Positions 46,503 through 56,147 of a stretch of 64,000 bases of DNA are shown in pieces. The DNA comes from Novipirellula artificiosorum (GTDB lineage: Bacteria > Planctomycetota > Planctomycetia > Pirellulales > Pirellulaceae): the NCBI RefSeq assembly GCF_007860135.1, contig NZ_SJPV01000001.1:1485299-1549298 (forward strand), written 5' to 3'. The stretch's first letter is position 1, and each line of letters begins with the position of its first letter. Position numbers and translations under genes: made by a program. The notes below the pieces were generated by a model, which had not been told where the DNA came from, searched no databases, and saw only the letters and a list, made by a program, of their open reading frames with translations.

Positions 46503-47456
46503 CTAAAAATCATCTGCTTTTTGATACGCTTCAATCAATTGCTGCTCGCCCTCTTTTCCTTTTCCACTTAAACCATGCTCCATGCCCACGACCCCCTTGT
46601 AGCCTTTTTGGTGAAGGTGTTGGAAGACGTTTTGGTAGTTGATTTCGCCCGAGTAAGGCTCTTTGCGACCGGGGTTGTCGCCCGTTTGGAAATACGCGAT
46701 CTCACTCCAACTGGCGTCAATATTCGGGATCAAGTTGCCTTCGGTGATTTGTTGGTGGTAGATGTCGAACAAGATCTTGCAACAGGGACTGTTGACCGCT
46801 CGACAAATCGCGTAGGCCTGATCGCTCCGCTGCAAGAAGGTTCCACCATGATTGGCGTACCAGTTGAGAGGTTCAAGGACCATCACCAAGCCTTCGGGTT
46901 CCACGATCTCAACGCAGCGTCTTAGCATGTCGATCACGTTTGCTGTTTGATAGCCTTCAGCCAAGCGGCCGCCACCGTAACGATTCCACTTGCTGTCCGC
47001 ATGTTGTTGATCCACGCTGCCGGGCACGACCGTACACCACTTTGCATTGACGCGTTTGGCCACGGTCACCGCATCCTTGACCGCTTGAAGAATCTCCGCG
47101 GTTGAATCTTCTTCGGGCCTCACAAAGGTCGGCTTGTCGAAACTGGCGTAAGCGACGAAGACGCCCATTTGCATGCCGAGCGAATCAAGTGTCTTGCCAA
47201 TCTTCTCTTGCAGTTCCGCGGGTTTCGAAGGCATCCCATTGTCTTCCCAAGCGGTAAAGCCTTGGTCAGCCGCGAACTTGATCTGATCGATCACGTCGTC
47301 GCCAGCAAGGTTGCGAAACATTCCTTGGTGAGGTGCATAACCCAACTTGAAAGTCTTGACGCTGCTGGCAGCGTCTTGGGCGGTGAGTGCGGATGGGGTC
47401 AGCATCGCGACGGTTCCGGTCACGGTGGCAGACTTTAAAAACTCTCTTCGTTGCAT
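46503..47456 (-). CDS. Tat-exported TIM-barrel protein, hydroxypyruvate isomerase-like
   Basis: 317 residues. A twin-arginine signal ('QRREFLKSATVTGTVAML') precedes a sugar-phosphate-isomerase/AP-endonuclease type TIM barrel ('IKFAADQGFTAWEDNGM', 'LVMVLEPLNWYANHGG', 'CCKILFDIYHQQITEGN', 'YKGVVGMEHGLSG'), which carries the Glu/Asp/His metal ligands of the Hyi family. Planctomycetes export many such barrels through Tat; most have no proven substrate. The ATG at 47456 puts the twin arginines at residues 3-4; upstream in-frame sequence is not credible. The fold assignment is good; isomerase activity is inferred. Confidence 0.88.
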   Translation of the reverse strand: MQRREFLKSATVTGTVAMLTPSALTAQDAASSVKTFKLGYAPHQGMFRNLAGDDVIDQIKFAADQGFTAWEDNGMPSKPAELQEKIGKTLDSLGMQMGVFVAYASFDKPTFVRPEEDSTAEILQAVKDAVTVAKRVNAKWCTVVPGSVDQQHADSKWNRYGGGRLAEGYQTANVIDMLRRCVEIVEPEGLVMVLEPLNWYANHGGTFLQRSDQAYAICRAVNSPCCKILFDIYHQQITEGNLIPNIDASWSEIAYFQTGDNPGRKEPYSGEINYQNVFQHLHQKGYKGVVGMEHGLSGKGKEGEQQLIEAYQKADDF

Positions 47457-47645
47457 GGTTCGTCTCGAGGAATTAATGGCTTGAATGTGCTGCGCTGGTG
47501 GGTCGGCCACCCGATTCGTACTCTTCGCACCCCAGTATAACCGCCGGATCCGGCGTGTGTCGTCCGCTCGCTTGGTAATCTTCGTCTGCCTACAACGAAC
47601 CTTTCAGACAAACTGTTTCGCGGTCGAAGCGATCCGTACGCAGAC

Positions 47646-48413
47646 TCAGCCTGCAAGCGATTTGACAAACGGGATCACATCTTCGTCGTAGCTGAAACCC
47701 GCCGTTTCACCGGCGTCGACAAACCGTTTCACCAAATTACCTTCCGCGTCATAGACGAAGACCGCTGGAATCGACGCGAGCTCAAGCTCGGCAAAAATCT
47801 CGTCACTGGCGGTTTGGCTGATGAACGTGGGGAACGTCGCTCCAACGGAGGTCAAGAAGTTGACGATGCGTTCTTCATAGGATTCTGGTGGCCGAGATTT
47901 GCGGCCGTCGAAGTCGACATCGACCGACATGCATTTGACTTTGTCACCCAATTCTTTGTTCAATCGCACCAAGCCGGGGAACTCTTCCAGGCAGGGTTGG
48001 CAAGACAGTGACCAGAAATCGACCACGGTCAATTTGTTGACCAACGTGATCTGCTGTTCGATTTCTTGCCAAGATGCGTAGGCGATGGTATCGCTTGCTC
48101 GCGCCCCGGTGCTGCTCTGGTCGGAGTCGATTGGGGGCATTTCCAATCCCTCCGATTTGTCCGGCGGTTCAGGGGAGGTTTCCAACGCGGGATCCTCACT
48201 CGGCGGTAATTCGAGACCGCCAGCAGCATCGTTGATCGATGAGGTCTCCTTGGGAGGCGTTTCGCTGTTCATCGCTGTCGATGGAGTCATCGCTGCCGAT
48301 GGAGGAGGCGAGACAACGACCGGTGATGTGGATTCCTGTTTTCCACATCCGTTGAGCGAGATGGCGAGGGAAATGGAAGTGATAAGCAGGGGGCTGAAGT
48401 GTTTGATCATCAT
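47646..48413 (-). CDS. TlpA-like thioredoxin-fold lipoprotein
   Basis: 255 residues with a lipoprotein signal ending in 'ISLNGCGKQ', a Pro/Ser/Thr-rich linker of about 90 residues, and a thioredoxin-fold domain with the redox centre 'FWSLSCQPCLEEF' (CXXC) and the cis-Pro block 'LASIPAVFVYDAEGNLVKRF'. Such proteins reduce disulfides or support cytochrome maturation on the periplasmic side; the exact partner is unknown. The long linker would let the domain reach away from the membrane. It is divergent from the giant TPR/FG-GAP lipoprotein gene. Confidence 0.9.
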   Translation of the reverse strand: MMIKHFSPLLITSISLAISLNGCGKQESTSPVVVSPPPSAAMTPSTAMNSETPPKETSSINDAAGGLELPPSEDPALETSPEPPDKSEGLEMPPIDSDQSSTGARASDTIAYASWQEIEQQITLVNKLTVVDFWSLSCQPCLEEFPGLVRLNKELGDKVKCMSVDVDFDGRKSRPPESYEERIVNFLTSVGATFPTFISQTASDEIFAELELASIPAVFVYDAEGNLVKRFVDAGETAGFSYDEDVIPFVKSLAG

Positions 48414-48624
48414 GATTAGGCTCGAGGTCGTTGAAGGAAACAGTCCTGTACCGCCATTCTATCGCCAAGCAGCCGTCTGCGGAGAGTGCCCTGACGAAAA
48501 TCGCACGGCCTCGTCTGCTAGCATCCAAGACTTCCCACGCGGGCAAACCCTTGGCCGTTGTTGGAACTTGACAAACAAGCAACAATTGCAAGCCGACTTC
48601 GTTCCTCACTCTCGCAACCCACCT

Positions 48625-51600
48625 ATGAACCCTTTATTTCGCCATTTTTCGCTCTTGTTGGCTCTCTCGGCATGCTGCGCCGGTTGTGGAAGGAACCCAG
48701 CCGAACAGGCGGGTTTACCACAACGGTCCAACGAGACCGTCTCGACCATGCCGCTTGCGGCTCCGCAGAGCGAACGAGCCGAAATCGAAGGGCAAGCCTT
48801 AGCCGAATTCAATCGCGGCGCGGGTTTGATCGAGCAGTACAAATACAGCGACGCGGCAGAAGCCTTTGAAAAGGCCCTCAATTTGGCTCCGGATTGGACC
48901 GCTGCGAAATTCAATATTGGCTTGGCGCTGTTGAATCTGAATGGCGAAAAAGGTGCCAAGGAAACACTCGGGCGGGCGAGAGATTTGTTCCTCGAAATCT
49001 TGCAAGCCCATCCCGATCATAAACACGCTCACTTTTCGCTCGGAACCTATTACCAGCACGCAGGGGACAACGAGAAAGCACTCGAGCATTTTCGAGCCGT
49101 GTATGAGCTGGATCCTCAAGACCCGTTTGTCAGTTTTCGTTATGCCGAACTGTTGATTGGCTCGAACGATCATGAACAGGCTCGCGAGATTTTAACGGAC
49201 ATTGTCGACAACGATCCCGGTTTCACGTCGGCGGTCTACCGGTTGATGATTGAATACCAACGAGCCGGTAACCCGCAGCGAGCCATGGAGTTGGCAGAAC
49301 GGTTTCAGAAACTAAAGTCGACCGAGTTGACCCCAGAAATCTACAGCATTGGCAAGGTCTACGGAGCGTCCGGACAGTACTACCAAGTGCTCGGCGCCGA
49401 CAACCTTCCACTGTCGCCTCGCCCCGCGACGGAAGTGAGGCTTGATTTCTCGCCTGAGGTTCTCAAGTTCGACGCCATGCTGGTGGATTGGAAACAGCGG
49501 AGTGCACCCGAGGGCGCCGGCATTCGCTTGGCGGGTGTCGCCGCGGAGGACATCGACGACGATGGTGATTTTGATTTGTGTTTGACCGCTTTGGATGAGG
49601 AAGGCAAAACGACGCTTTGGATGAATGATGGTTTCGGGCACTTCTCCGAGGGCGCGGCGATTGCCACGCAAGGCGTTTCACCCTGCATTGCGGATGTGGA
49701 CAACGACGGAGATGTCGATCTTTGGCTGGGCCGCGTGGGGAAGGACCAGTTGTTTGTCAATCGCGGTGACGGCACATTCCAGAGCGTCGATTCGGTGAAA
49801 CAGGCAGACGAGGATTGGGTGACCACCTGTGCTCGGATGATCGACGTCGATTGTGATGGCGATCTTGATTTGGTCGCATGCCGATCGGCTTCGCAATCGA
49901 TACCGCCATCGCCGGATGCCCCAGCGGTTCGATCGAGCATCCTCGGAAACAATCGTGACGGAACGTATCAGGATTTGACTGGACCCTTGGGGCTTGATGA
50001 TCCGATGAACGCGTCGCTGGTTGTTTCGGGTGATTTCGACAACGACCGCGACTTGGATATGGTGTTTTTCAAGGCGTCGGATCAACTCCCCACCGTTTGG
50101 GTCAATGATCGAGCCTGGTCAAGCCATCTTGCGGATGTGGAGAAGTCGGGTTTAACGATGACGCATGTCCTTGGCGCCACAACCGGGGACCCTGACAAAG
50201 ATGGCGACCGTGACTTATTGGTTTGGACGACCGATGGTATGACGTTGCTCGAAAACGATGGACACTTTCACTTTACCGCACTGACTCGTTTCGCCGATGC
50301 TCATGGCGGGATGGGGGGAACAGGGGGGCAGTTCGTTGACATGGACAACGACGGTGATTTGGATATCGTCATCGGTGATGCCGCTCGCAAGGATGGTTCG
50401 ATCGGTCCAGCCATTCTTGTGAACCAGTGGCCGCAACCGGCGTTTGAATCGCTGTCGGACATCAACCCGAAGTCTCTTTTGTCGGCGATCGAGACGGGTG
50501 GGCCGAGCAGTTGCGTGGCGGCTGATTTCACAGGCGATGGAAAATGTGATTTGTTTCTCAATCCGATCGGGCAGGCTCCTTTCATCTTGGTCAATCGCTC
50601 GGCGGATGCCCACTGGGTCGGGCTGAAGATGGCCGGAGCCGAGGGAAGCGAAAAGAAAACGCGTTCGAACCAATCGGCGCTGGGCACTCGAGTGGATGTG
50701 AAGAGCGGCAGGGTTTGGCAACAGTATGTCGTCGGGGCGCCTTCGGGCTCGGTCGCCATGCCCCCATTGCGGATCCATGCGGGGTTGGGCGACGCGACGA
50801 GTGTCCAGTGGTTAAGGGTCGTTTGGCCCGACGGGGTGCTGCAAGCCGAATTGGAGTTGGCTGCGGACCAAGTCGTCGAACTCGCTGAATTGCAACGCAA
50901 AATATCTTCCTGCCCCCATTTGTTTGTCTTCAATGGCGATCGCTATGAGTTTGTTAGCGATTTCGGCGGCATGGGTGGGCTGGGCTACCTCGCCGCGCCC
51001 GGCATCTACGGACAACCGGATCCGACCGAGTATGTCCCCCTTCCGAAGTTGGCTCCCGTGGAGGGTCAATTTGTGATGCAAGTTCTCGAACCGCTTGAAG
51101 AGGCGGTCTATTTTGACGAAGCAAAATTGGTTGCGGTCGATCACCCCGTCGGGACAACCGTCTATCCGTCCGAGCTGATGGCGATCAATGTCAGCCCGCC
51201 GAGTTTTGAAATGTTCTTGTGCAACGATCCGATTCGGCCGGTTGCCGCTACCGATCATCAAGGCCGCAATGTGACTGCGGCCGTGCAAGCGATTGACCGT
51301 CAATACGCGGGTGCGACCGATCTCGATCCGCGGTTTTTGGGGTACGCCGACGACCATTACGTCGAATTGGATTTCGGCGATGCGATGGATGATTTGGATC
51401 CAAACTTGCGGTTAATTCTGTGTGCGTATGGTTGGGTTGAGTACAGTTATTCAACGACAAATTTTGCCACCGACCAAGCGAAGTTGCCACTCAAAGCACC
51501 GACCCTCTCGGTCTATCGCGACGGCAAGTGGATCGACGAGTTTGTCGAGTTTGGCTACCCTGCGGGTCTCAATCATTACATGACGCTCGACGTCACCGGG

Positions 51601-52176
51601 CACCTTCGCGCTGGCGATCGACGCGTCCGAATCCGCACAAACATGGAATTGTTTTGGGATCAAATCTTCTTGATGCAACATCGCGAACAGATGGAGATGA
51701 GGATCCAAGAGATTTCGGTTGCTAACGGCGAGTTGCATGACCGGGGTTATCCACGCGAGTACTCACCGGATGGTCGCCATCCTAACTTGTTGGACTACAC
51801 CAACATCGATCGGGGGGCGCCGTGGAAACGTCAAGAAGGTGACTACACCCGGTTCGGTGAGGTCACGGAGCTGCTCCATGAACCCGATGACCGGTATGTC
51901 ATCTTTGGTCCAGGCGAGGAATTGACGTTGAAGTTTGATGTCGATTCGCTCGAACCTTTGCGGGACGGGTTCACTCGCAGCTACCTGTTGAAAGCCGACA
52001 GCTATTGCAAGGACATGGACTTGTATACGGCTGAGCCCGATACGATCTCGCCGCTGCCGTTTCACGGCATGAGCGCGTATCCCTACCCACCATCCGAACA
52101 CTATCCCAAAACGCCGGCCCACGTTGAGTATCGCCGCAAATACAATACTCGATCCGTTCGTAGTCTCCGGCAATAA
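48625..52176 (+). CDS. Giant lipoprotein with TPR, FG-GAP/VCBS and ASPIC/UnbV domains
   Basis: 1183 residues. A lipobox signal ('LLALSACCAGCGR') is followed by TPR units ('GLIEQYKYSDAAEAFEKALN', 'HAHFSLGTYYQHAGDNEKAL'), then a beta-propeller of FG-GAP/VCBS repeats with Ca-binding 'DIDDDGDFDL', 'DVDNDGDVDLW', 'DMDNDGDLDIV' loops, an ASPIC/UnbV segment ('SVQWLRVVWPDGVLQAEL'), and a C-terminal region of about 400 residues starting 'CPHLFVFNGDRYEFVSDFGG' that I know only from similar planctomycete and acidobacterial proteins. It probably sits on the outer side of a membrane and binds protein or carbohydrate ligands. An in-frame upstream extension to 48085 is rejected because the lipoprotein signal starts at 48625. 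Confidence 0.9.
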   Translation: MNPLFRHFSLLLALSACCAGCGRNPAEQAGLPQRSNETVSTMPLAAPQSERAEIEGQALAEFNRGAGLIEQYKYSDAAEAFEKALNLAPDWTAAKFNIGLALLNLNGEKGAKETLGRARDLFLEILQAHPDHKHAHFSLGTYYQHAGDNEKALEHFRAVYELDPQDPFVSFRYAELLIGSNDHEQAREILTDIVDNDPGFTSAVYRLMIEYQRAGNPQRAMELAERFQKLKSTELTPEIYSIGKVYGASGQYYQVLGADNLPLSPRPATEVRLDFSPEVLKFDAMLVDWKQRSAPEGAGIRLAGVAAEDIDDDGDFDLCLTALDEEGKTTLWMNDGFGHFSEGAAIATQGVSPCIADVDNDGDVDLWLGRVGKDQLFVNRGDGTFQSVDSVKQADEDWVTTCARMIDVDCDGDLDLVACRSASQSIPPSPDAPAVRSSILGNNRDGTYQDLTGPLGLDDPMNASLVVSGDFDNDRDLDMVFFKASDQLPTVWVNDRAWSSHLADVEKSGLTMTHVLGATTGDPDKDGDRDLLVWTTDGMTLLENDGHFHFTALTRFADAHGGMGGTGGQFVDMDNDGDLDIVIGDAARKDGSIGPAILVNQWPQPAFESLSDINPKSLLSAIETGGPSSCVAADFTGDGKCDLFLNPIGQAPFILVNRSADAHWVGLKMAGAEGSEKKTRSNQSALGTRVDVKSGRVWQQYVVGAPSGSVAMPPLRIHAGLGDATSVQWLRVVWPDGVLQAELELAADQVVELAELQRKISSCPHLFVFNGDRYEFVSDFGGMGGLGYLAAPGIYGQPDPTEYVPLPKLAPVEGQFVMQVLEPLEEAVYFDEAKLVAVDHPVGTTVYPSELMAINVSPPSFEMFLCNDPIRPVAATDHQGRNVTAAVQAIDRQYAGATDLDPRFLGYADDHYVELDFGDAMDDLDPNLRLILCAYGWVEYSYSTTNFATDQAKLPLKAPTLSVYRDGKWIDEFVEFGYPAGLNHYMTLDVTGHLRAGDRRVRIRTNMELFWDQIFLMQHREQMEMRIQEISVANGELHDRGYPREYSPDGRHPNLLDYTNIDRGAPWKRQEGDYTRFGEVTELLHEPDDRYVIFGPGEELTLKFDVDSLEPLRDGFTRSYLLKADSYCKDMDLYTAEPDTISPLPFHGMSAYPYPPSEHYPKTPAHVEYRRKYNTRSVRSLRQ

Positions 52177-52322
52177 AATGGGGGGTCTTGATCTGTGGAG
52201 GTTCGGTTCCATTCGCCGCGCGTGCCTGACCCAACAGGGGGTGATTCGGTACCCTCGTTGATGAGGTACGATGGGGGGGATCGCACTGAGGTCGTGCGGA
52301 TTCCAGACAAGTGTAAGAGCTG

Positions 52323-54047
52323 ATGCCGGACGAAGGCCCCAAAACGGACAGTGATGACGAGGATCGCGAAGACGAGCATCGCGAAGATGAGGATGTTGCT
52401 TTCCAACGCTTGCTTGCTGACTTGATCGCCGCCGTGGAACGCGGTGAAAGGGTCGATCGCGATGCTCTGGATCGTGACTATCCGCGATATGCAAAATCCA
52501 TCTGTGAGTTCTTGGACGATCACGAGCGGCTTCATGGTGCGGTAGACGAGCTCTTCGAACCGCCGAGTGAAGAGGATCCTTACGCGACGCTCCATTCCTC
52601 CGAGGATCATCGTAGCGGTAGCCGAGTGTGGTCGCTTGCTCGCTTTGGGGAAACCGAATTTCCCATTTCGTTTGGTGACTATTCCCTTTTGCGAGAGATC
52701 GACCGCGGCGGAATGGGGATCGTTTTCGAAGCCTTGCACTGCAGTTTGAACCGCGTCGTTGCACTGAAAATCATGCGGACCGCGGGATTGGCAAGCGAGG
52801 AAGAACTGCGGCGTTTTCGTTTTGAAGCGGAAGCGTCGGCGGCGATCAAGCATCCGAACATCGTCCCCATTTTTGAAGTAGGCGAAGCACACGGGCTGGT
52901 CTACTTCACCATGGCGTTCGTCGATGGCGAGGACTTAAGCTCATTGGTGAGGCGAAGGCAAATACAGCCGCGAGAAGCGGCAAAGATCATGAGCAAGGTC
53001 GCCGATGCCGTCGCGACCGCTCATCGTCAGGGTGTGATCCACCGCGATTTAAAACCGTCCAATATCCTGGTCGACGAGAAAGGCGAGCCCTATTTGATTG
53101 ATTTTGGTTTAGCCAAACAAGAAGAATCTCGCGATGCATTGACCTGTGCTGGGCAAATTCTCGGCACTCCCGCCTACATGGCACCCGAGCAGGCAAGCGG
53201 AAAATGTATTCAGAATCCAGCGTCCTGTGACCTCTATTCGCTCGGCGCGGTGCTGTACGAGTTGCTGACTCGTCAAGCTCCGTTTCACGGTCCCACTCCC
53301 TTCGACGTTTTGTTGCAAGTCGTTGATCGGGACCCTGCAAGACCACGACAACTATGCAAACAGATTCCTCGTGATCTGGAGACGATTTGCATGCGAGCGA
53401 TGGAGAAGGATCCTGCACAACGCTACCCGTCCGCCGAGCAGATGCAGTTGGATCTGCAACGTTTCCTACTCAACGAGCCCATCCTCCGTCCACGCCCGAC
53501 GCTTTCCGATCGTATGCAGATGTGGTGGCGGCGTGAACCGATCTTAGTAAGTCATCTTTGCGGGATTTTCTCGGTCTTGCTGGTGGTCATCGCGGCACAG
53601 TTGATTCGCGAGACCGATTCGCAGAACACGAAATTGAAGGTGACACTGTTGCTCGTCTGGCTCGTCGGTAGCCTGCTCTTTCAGCGTCTTTCGGTGGTGA
53701 ACCGAATGACCGACGTGGCGCATTGGTTGTGGGCAGCGTTTGATGTTGCAACCTACACCACGCTCATCTATTGGGCGGATCCCCCACGCGGGCTATTGCT
53801 GGTCGGCTATCCCATGATGATCACCGCCAGCGGGCTGTTTTATCGAGCCCGCTTTGTCGTTTTCGTGACTTCCGTCTGCGCCATCGGATTCCTGTTGCTC
53901 TGCGTGAGCGTCGAGGATCCGATGACGCTGCGGACGGATTTCTGTGTGATCTATTTGTCGGGACTGGTGGTTCTTGGCCTATGCCTTGTTTCGATGATCC
54001 GCCGGGTCCGAGGCCTCAGTGACTACTTTGGCAGAGGCAACGAGTAG
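52323..54047 (+). CDS. Ser/Thr protein kinase with C-terminal membrane helices
   Basis: 574 residues. An acidic N-terminus (including two tandem 5-residue units, DREDE and HREDE) and the segment 'DRDYPRYAKSICEFLDDHE', often seen in planctomycete kinases, precede the kinase: 'IDRGGMGIVFEALH', Lys in 'VALKIMR', 'HRDLKPSNIL' and an orthodox 'LIDFGLAKQ' (DFG). 'GTPAYMAPEQ' marks the activation loop end. The last 150 residues hold about five membrane helices ('HLCGIFSVLLVVIAAQLI', 'GLLLVGYPMMITASGLFY'), so the kinase is tethered from its C-terminal side. The substrate is unknown. It lies 146 bp after the giant lipoprotein gene. Confidence 0.93.
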   Translation: MPDEGPKTDSDDEDREDEHREDEDVAFQRLLADLIAAVERGERVDRDALDRDYPRYAKSICEFLDDHERLHGAVDELFEPPSEEDPYATLHSSEDHRSGSRVWSLARFGETEFPISFGDYSLLREIDRGGMGIVFEALHCSLNRVVALKIMRTAGLASEEELRRFRFEAEASAAIKHPNIVPIFEVGEAHGLVYFTMAFVDGEDLSSLVRRRQIQPREAAKIMSKVADAVATAHRQGVIHRDLKPSNILVDEKGEPYLIDFGLAKQEESRDALTCAGQILGTPAYMAPEQASGKCIQNPASCDLYSLGAVLYELLTRQAPFHGPTPFDVLLQVVDRDPARPRQLCKQIPRDLETICMRAMEKDPAQRYPSAEQMQLDLQRFLLNEPILRPRPTLSDRMQMWWRREPILVSHLCGIFSVLLVVIAAQLIRETDSQNTKLKVTLLLVWLVGSLLFQRLSVVNRMTDVAHWLWAAFDVATYTTLIYWADPPRGLLLVGYPMMITASGLFYRARFVVFVTSVCAIGFLLLCVSVEDPMTLRTDFCVIYLSGLVVLGLCLVSMIRRVRGLSDYFGRGNE

Positions 54048-54083
54048 GCGGTTCACCGTTGTCGGCGGCCATGAACTCACGGA

Positions 54084-54617
54084 CTAAGTCGCTTCCTTGT
54101 TCTTGTTTCGCTTCTTGCCGCCTTGGTTGGCTTTTTTCTCGCCAGCAGGTTTCGTCATTCGTTCCGGCAATAGTTCCTTTTGTTCGTCGGTCAGAATTGC
54201 CATGACCTCCTTCTGCAACTTCTGGCGAACCGCCATGATCTTCTTCATGGCTTCGGCCTGAGCTTCGGTCAGCCCGGCGGCTTTGTTGATCGCGGCAACC
54301 ATCTCACTCCCTTTTTTGTCCGAGTCTTTCATCGACTGCTGGGCTTCCATCCGCTTTTTCAACAGTTCAGGCGTTAACTTGGCGGACTCGCGAATCTGAT
54401 TCATTTCCGTATCGACCTTTTTGGCCATCTCTTTGATCTTCTCAACTTGCGCGTCCGTTAACTGGACACTCTCAAGCTGCTTGATCAGTTGATTGGCAGC
54501 ACTGCGGCTGGCACCGCGGTTGCCTCGCTTCTTCGTTGTTGTTTCGTCGGCGCTAGCGGGGATCGTCAAACACATGGCCAATGCCAACACACTCATCATT
54601 CGGATCTTCATGGACAT
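54084..54617 (-). CDS. Exported Spy/CpxP-like helical protein
   Basis: 177 residues: a signal peptide ('MMSVLALAMCLTIPASADE'), then an almost wholly helical, Lys/Glu/Gln-rich domain with two LTxxQ-like motifs ('VQLTDAQVEKIKEM' and 'AGLTEAQAEAMKKI', plus 'AILTDEQKELLPERM'), the signature of the Spy/CpxP family of ATP-independent periplasmic chaperones. The C-terminus is Lys/Gly-rich. It resembles the helical core of the glycine-rich protein at 38010-38909. ATG codons at 54617 and 54611 are both plausible starts. Chaperone function is inferred from motifs only. Confidence 0.78.
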   Translation of the reverse strand: MSMKIRMMSVLALAMCLTIPASADETTTKKRGNRGASRSAANQLIKQLESVQLTDAQVEKIKEMAKKVDTEMNQIRESAKLTPELLKKRMEAQQSMKDSDKKGSEMVAAINKAAGLTEAQAEAMKKIMAVRQKLQKEVMAILTDEQKELLPERMTKPAGEKKANQGGKKRNKNKEAT

Positions 54618-54945
54618 TACTCTATCAAAGGGGGGAAAGCACGCAGCCAGGCGAAGCCGCAATTGGGGAGCTGCTGCTCGGCACCAATCGTCGCAGCAAG
54701 CGAGGATTCGCCCGATACCTGCGTGTCGGGGAGCTAGGGATGTTAAACCACCCGCGTCGGCAGGTGTTTCGCCAAAAGACCGTAGCAACACGAAACCGGC
54801 AAGAATTCCGGGGCGGGTGCATTGTCCCGATTCAAATCGAGGGTCCGGTTGAAGGTGGCGCGGCGGTCCTCTAACGAGAGTTTCGGTGCAAGGCCGCCGA
54901 GCGACGTTGAGGTCGTCCTCAACTCAAAATTGGAGGAAACGCTCG
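54618..54945. other. Intergenic region between two exported-protein genes
   Basis: 328 bp. Short frames on the plus strand are basic and featureless, and the minus-strand extension of the Spy-like gene is not credible. A promoter for the Spy-like gene must be here but I could not place it. Confidence 0.4.
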
Positions 54946-56076
54946 TTAAATCCCCGTTTCAGCATAGGGATCAAGGTAATCATCGTCGGAGGCCGGTTTC
55001 TTCTCTGCTGGTTTCGAGGCCTTCTCGGATGGCGTTTGTGCTGGCTTGATTGGCTGAGCGAGCGTGGGTTGACCTGACTGCGGTCCTTGCGTTGATGAGC
55101 TGCCGCCAAGATCGGGTTCGGGAGCCGGCAGCGGCTCGAGAACGGACCGGCCCGATGCGTCAGAGTTGTTTGCCGGCGATGCAGGATTGGAAAATGGCGA
55201 ATGTGAACCGCTTTCGGACAGGAACCGCGGATCGCCGTTGTCGACTCGAAGGTGAAGTTGATGCCGAGTTTCAGCAAAGCCGGCAAGCGAGGTGATCCAG
55301 CCCAATTCGGGATTGCCGACCACACCGTCATAGTGCAGTACGAGTTCGGCGAGTAGGTCCGTCGAGGGCGAACCGGAGTCGACCCACTCGACGATGCGGT
55401 GCGGAGCCAAATAGTCGCGCCATCCCTCCGCCTCGTCACCGAGGAATTCGAGGCCATCGGAAAGCTGGGCCGCCGCTCGAGCCAGGGTGGTGTTGGAGAG
55501 GTTGGGATTGAAACCGCCCTCGGGATAGACGGGCTGGTCCCAAATCGGCGGTTGCAGCCCGTTCGGGGCGTCTGCGGAATCGTAGGCAGACGTGTCTTGT
55601 GGGCCTGCTGGGGAGGCGGCGTCATAGCGTGAACCACCGTAATCGGGGTAGTCGTATTCCGGATAGCTGTAACCCGGTACGCGTTGGCTGGGGACACGGT
55701 AGCTTGGGGAGACCCCGTAACTTGGCAGGACCCCGTAACTTGGCAGGCCGTAATCACGCGGGATCGTCGGGACAACGAATCCAGGAATCAGCGGACCGTA
55801 GCCGGGGTAAAACGAACGGTAGCCGTAGCTGTACGGCCGATAGTCGTAGATGCCTGCTCCATAAGAACGGTAAGCCCCATAGCCGATCCCCGTGTCGATT
55901 GACGTAAAGGGAGCACGTACGCGCGCGGCCCCCCAAGGAGCGACATCGACTGCGACATACGGAGCACGCACTCGGACACCACCCCCGAACCATTGGGCGG
56001 ACGCGACGGTTGAAGGCAGCACCAGAAACAGCGTAGCGGCGAGGAGAGAATGGCAGCGGTCGATGGCAGTCGTCAT
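54946..56076 (-). CDS. Exported tyrosine-rich protein of unknown function
   Basis: 376 residues with a signal peptide ('LLAATLFLVLPSTVASAQ') and then 'GGGVRVRAPYVAVDVAPWG' with a second copy of 'VRAPF.S.D', a start shared by several small planctomycete exported proteins. A Tyr/Pro/Gly-rich stretch of about 130 residues contains PSYGV-type units, partly as near-identical direct repeats near 55700-55750. The C-terminal half looks globular ('ARAAAQLSDGLEFLGDEAEG', 'WVDSGSPSTDLLAELVLHYD') and ends in a Lys/Ala/Pro tail. No known function. Probably periplasmic or surface-associated. Confidence 0.72.
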   Translation of the reverse strand: MTTAIDRCHSLLAATLFLVLPSTVASAQWFGGGVRVRAPYVAVDVAPWGAARVRAPFTSIDTGIGYGAYRSYGAGIYDYRPYSYGYRSFYPGYGPLIPGFVVPTIPRDYGLPSYGVLPSYGVSPSYRVPSQRVPGYSYPEYDYPDYGGSRYDAASPAGPQDTSAYDSADAPNGLQPPIWDQPVYPEGGFNPNLSNTTLARAAAQLSDGLEFLGDEAEGWRDYLAPHRIVEWVDSGSPSTDLLAELVLHYDGVVGNPELGWITSLAGFAETRHQLHLRVDNGDPRFLSESGSHSPFSNPASPANNSDASGRSVLEPLPAPEPDLGGSSSTQGPQSGQPTLAQPIKPAQTPSEKASKPAEKKPASDDDYLDPYAETGI

Positions 56077-56147
56077 GGCAAGGGGGTGTCAGTGAGTCGC
56101 GAAGTGGTCCGATAGGAGCTAGTGGACCGTCAGCATTAAATTTTAGG

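Noticed and set aside
48085-48624. In-frame upstream extension of the giant lipoprotein gene
   Set aside because: It overlaps the divergent TlpA-like gene on the other strand and would bury a good lipoprotein signal peptide that starts at 48625.
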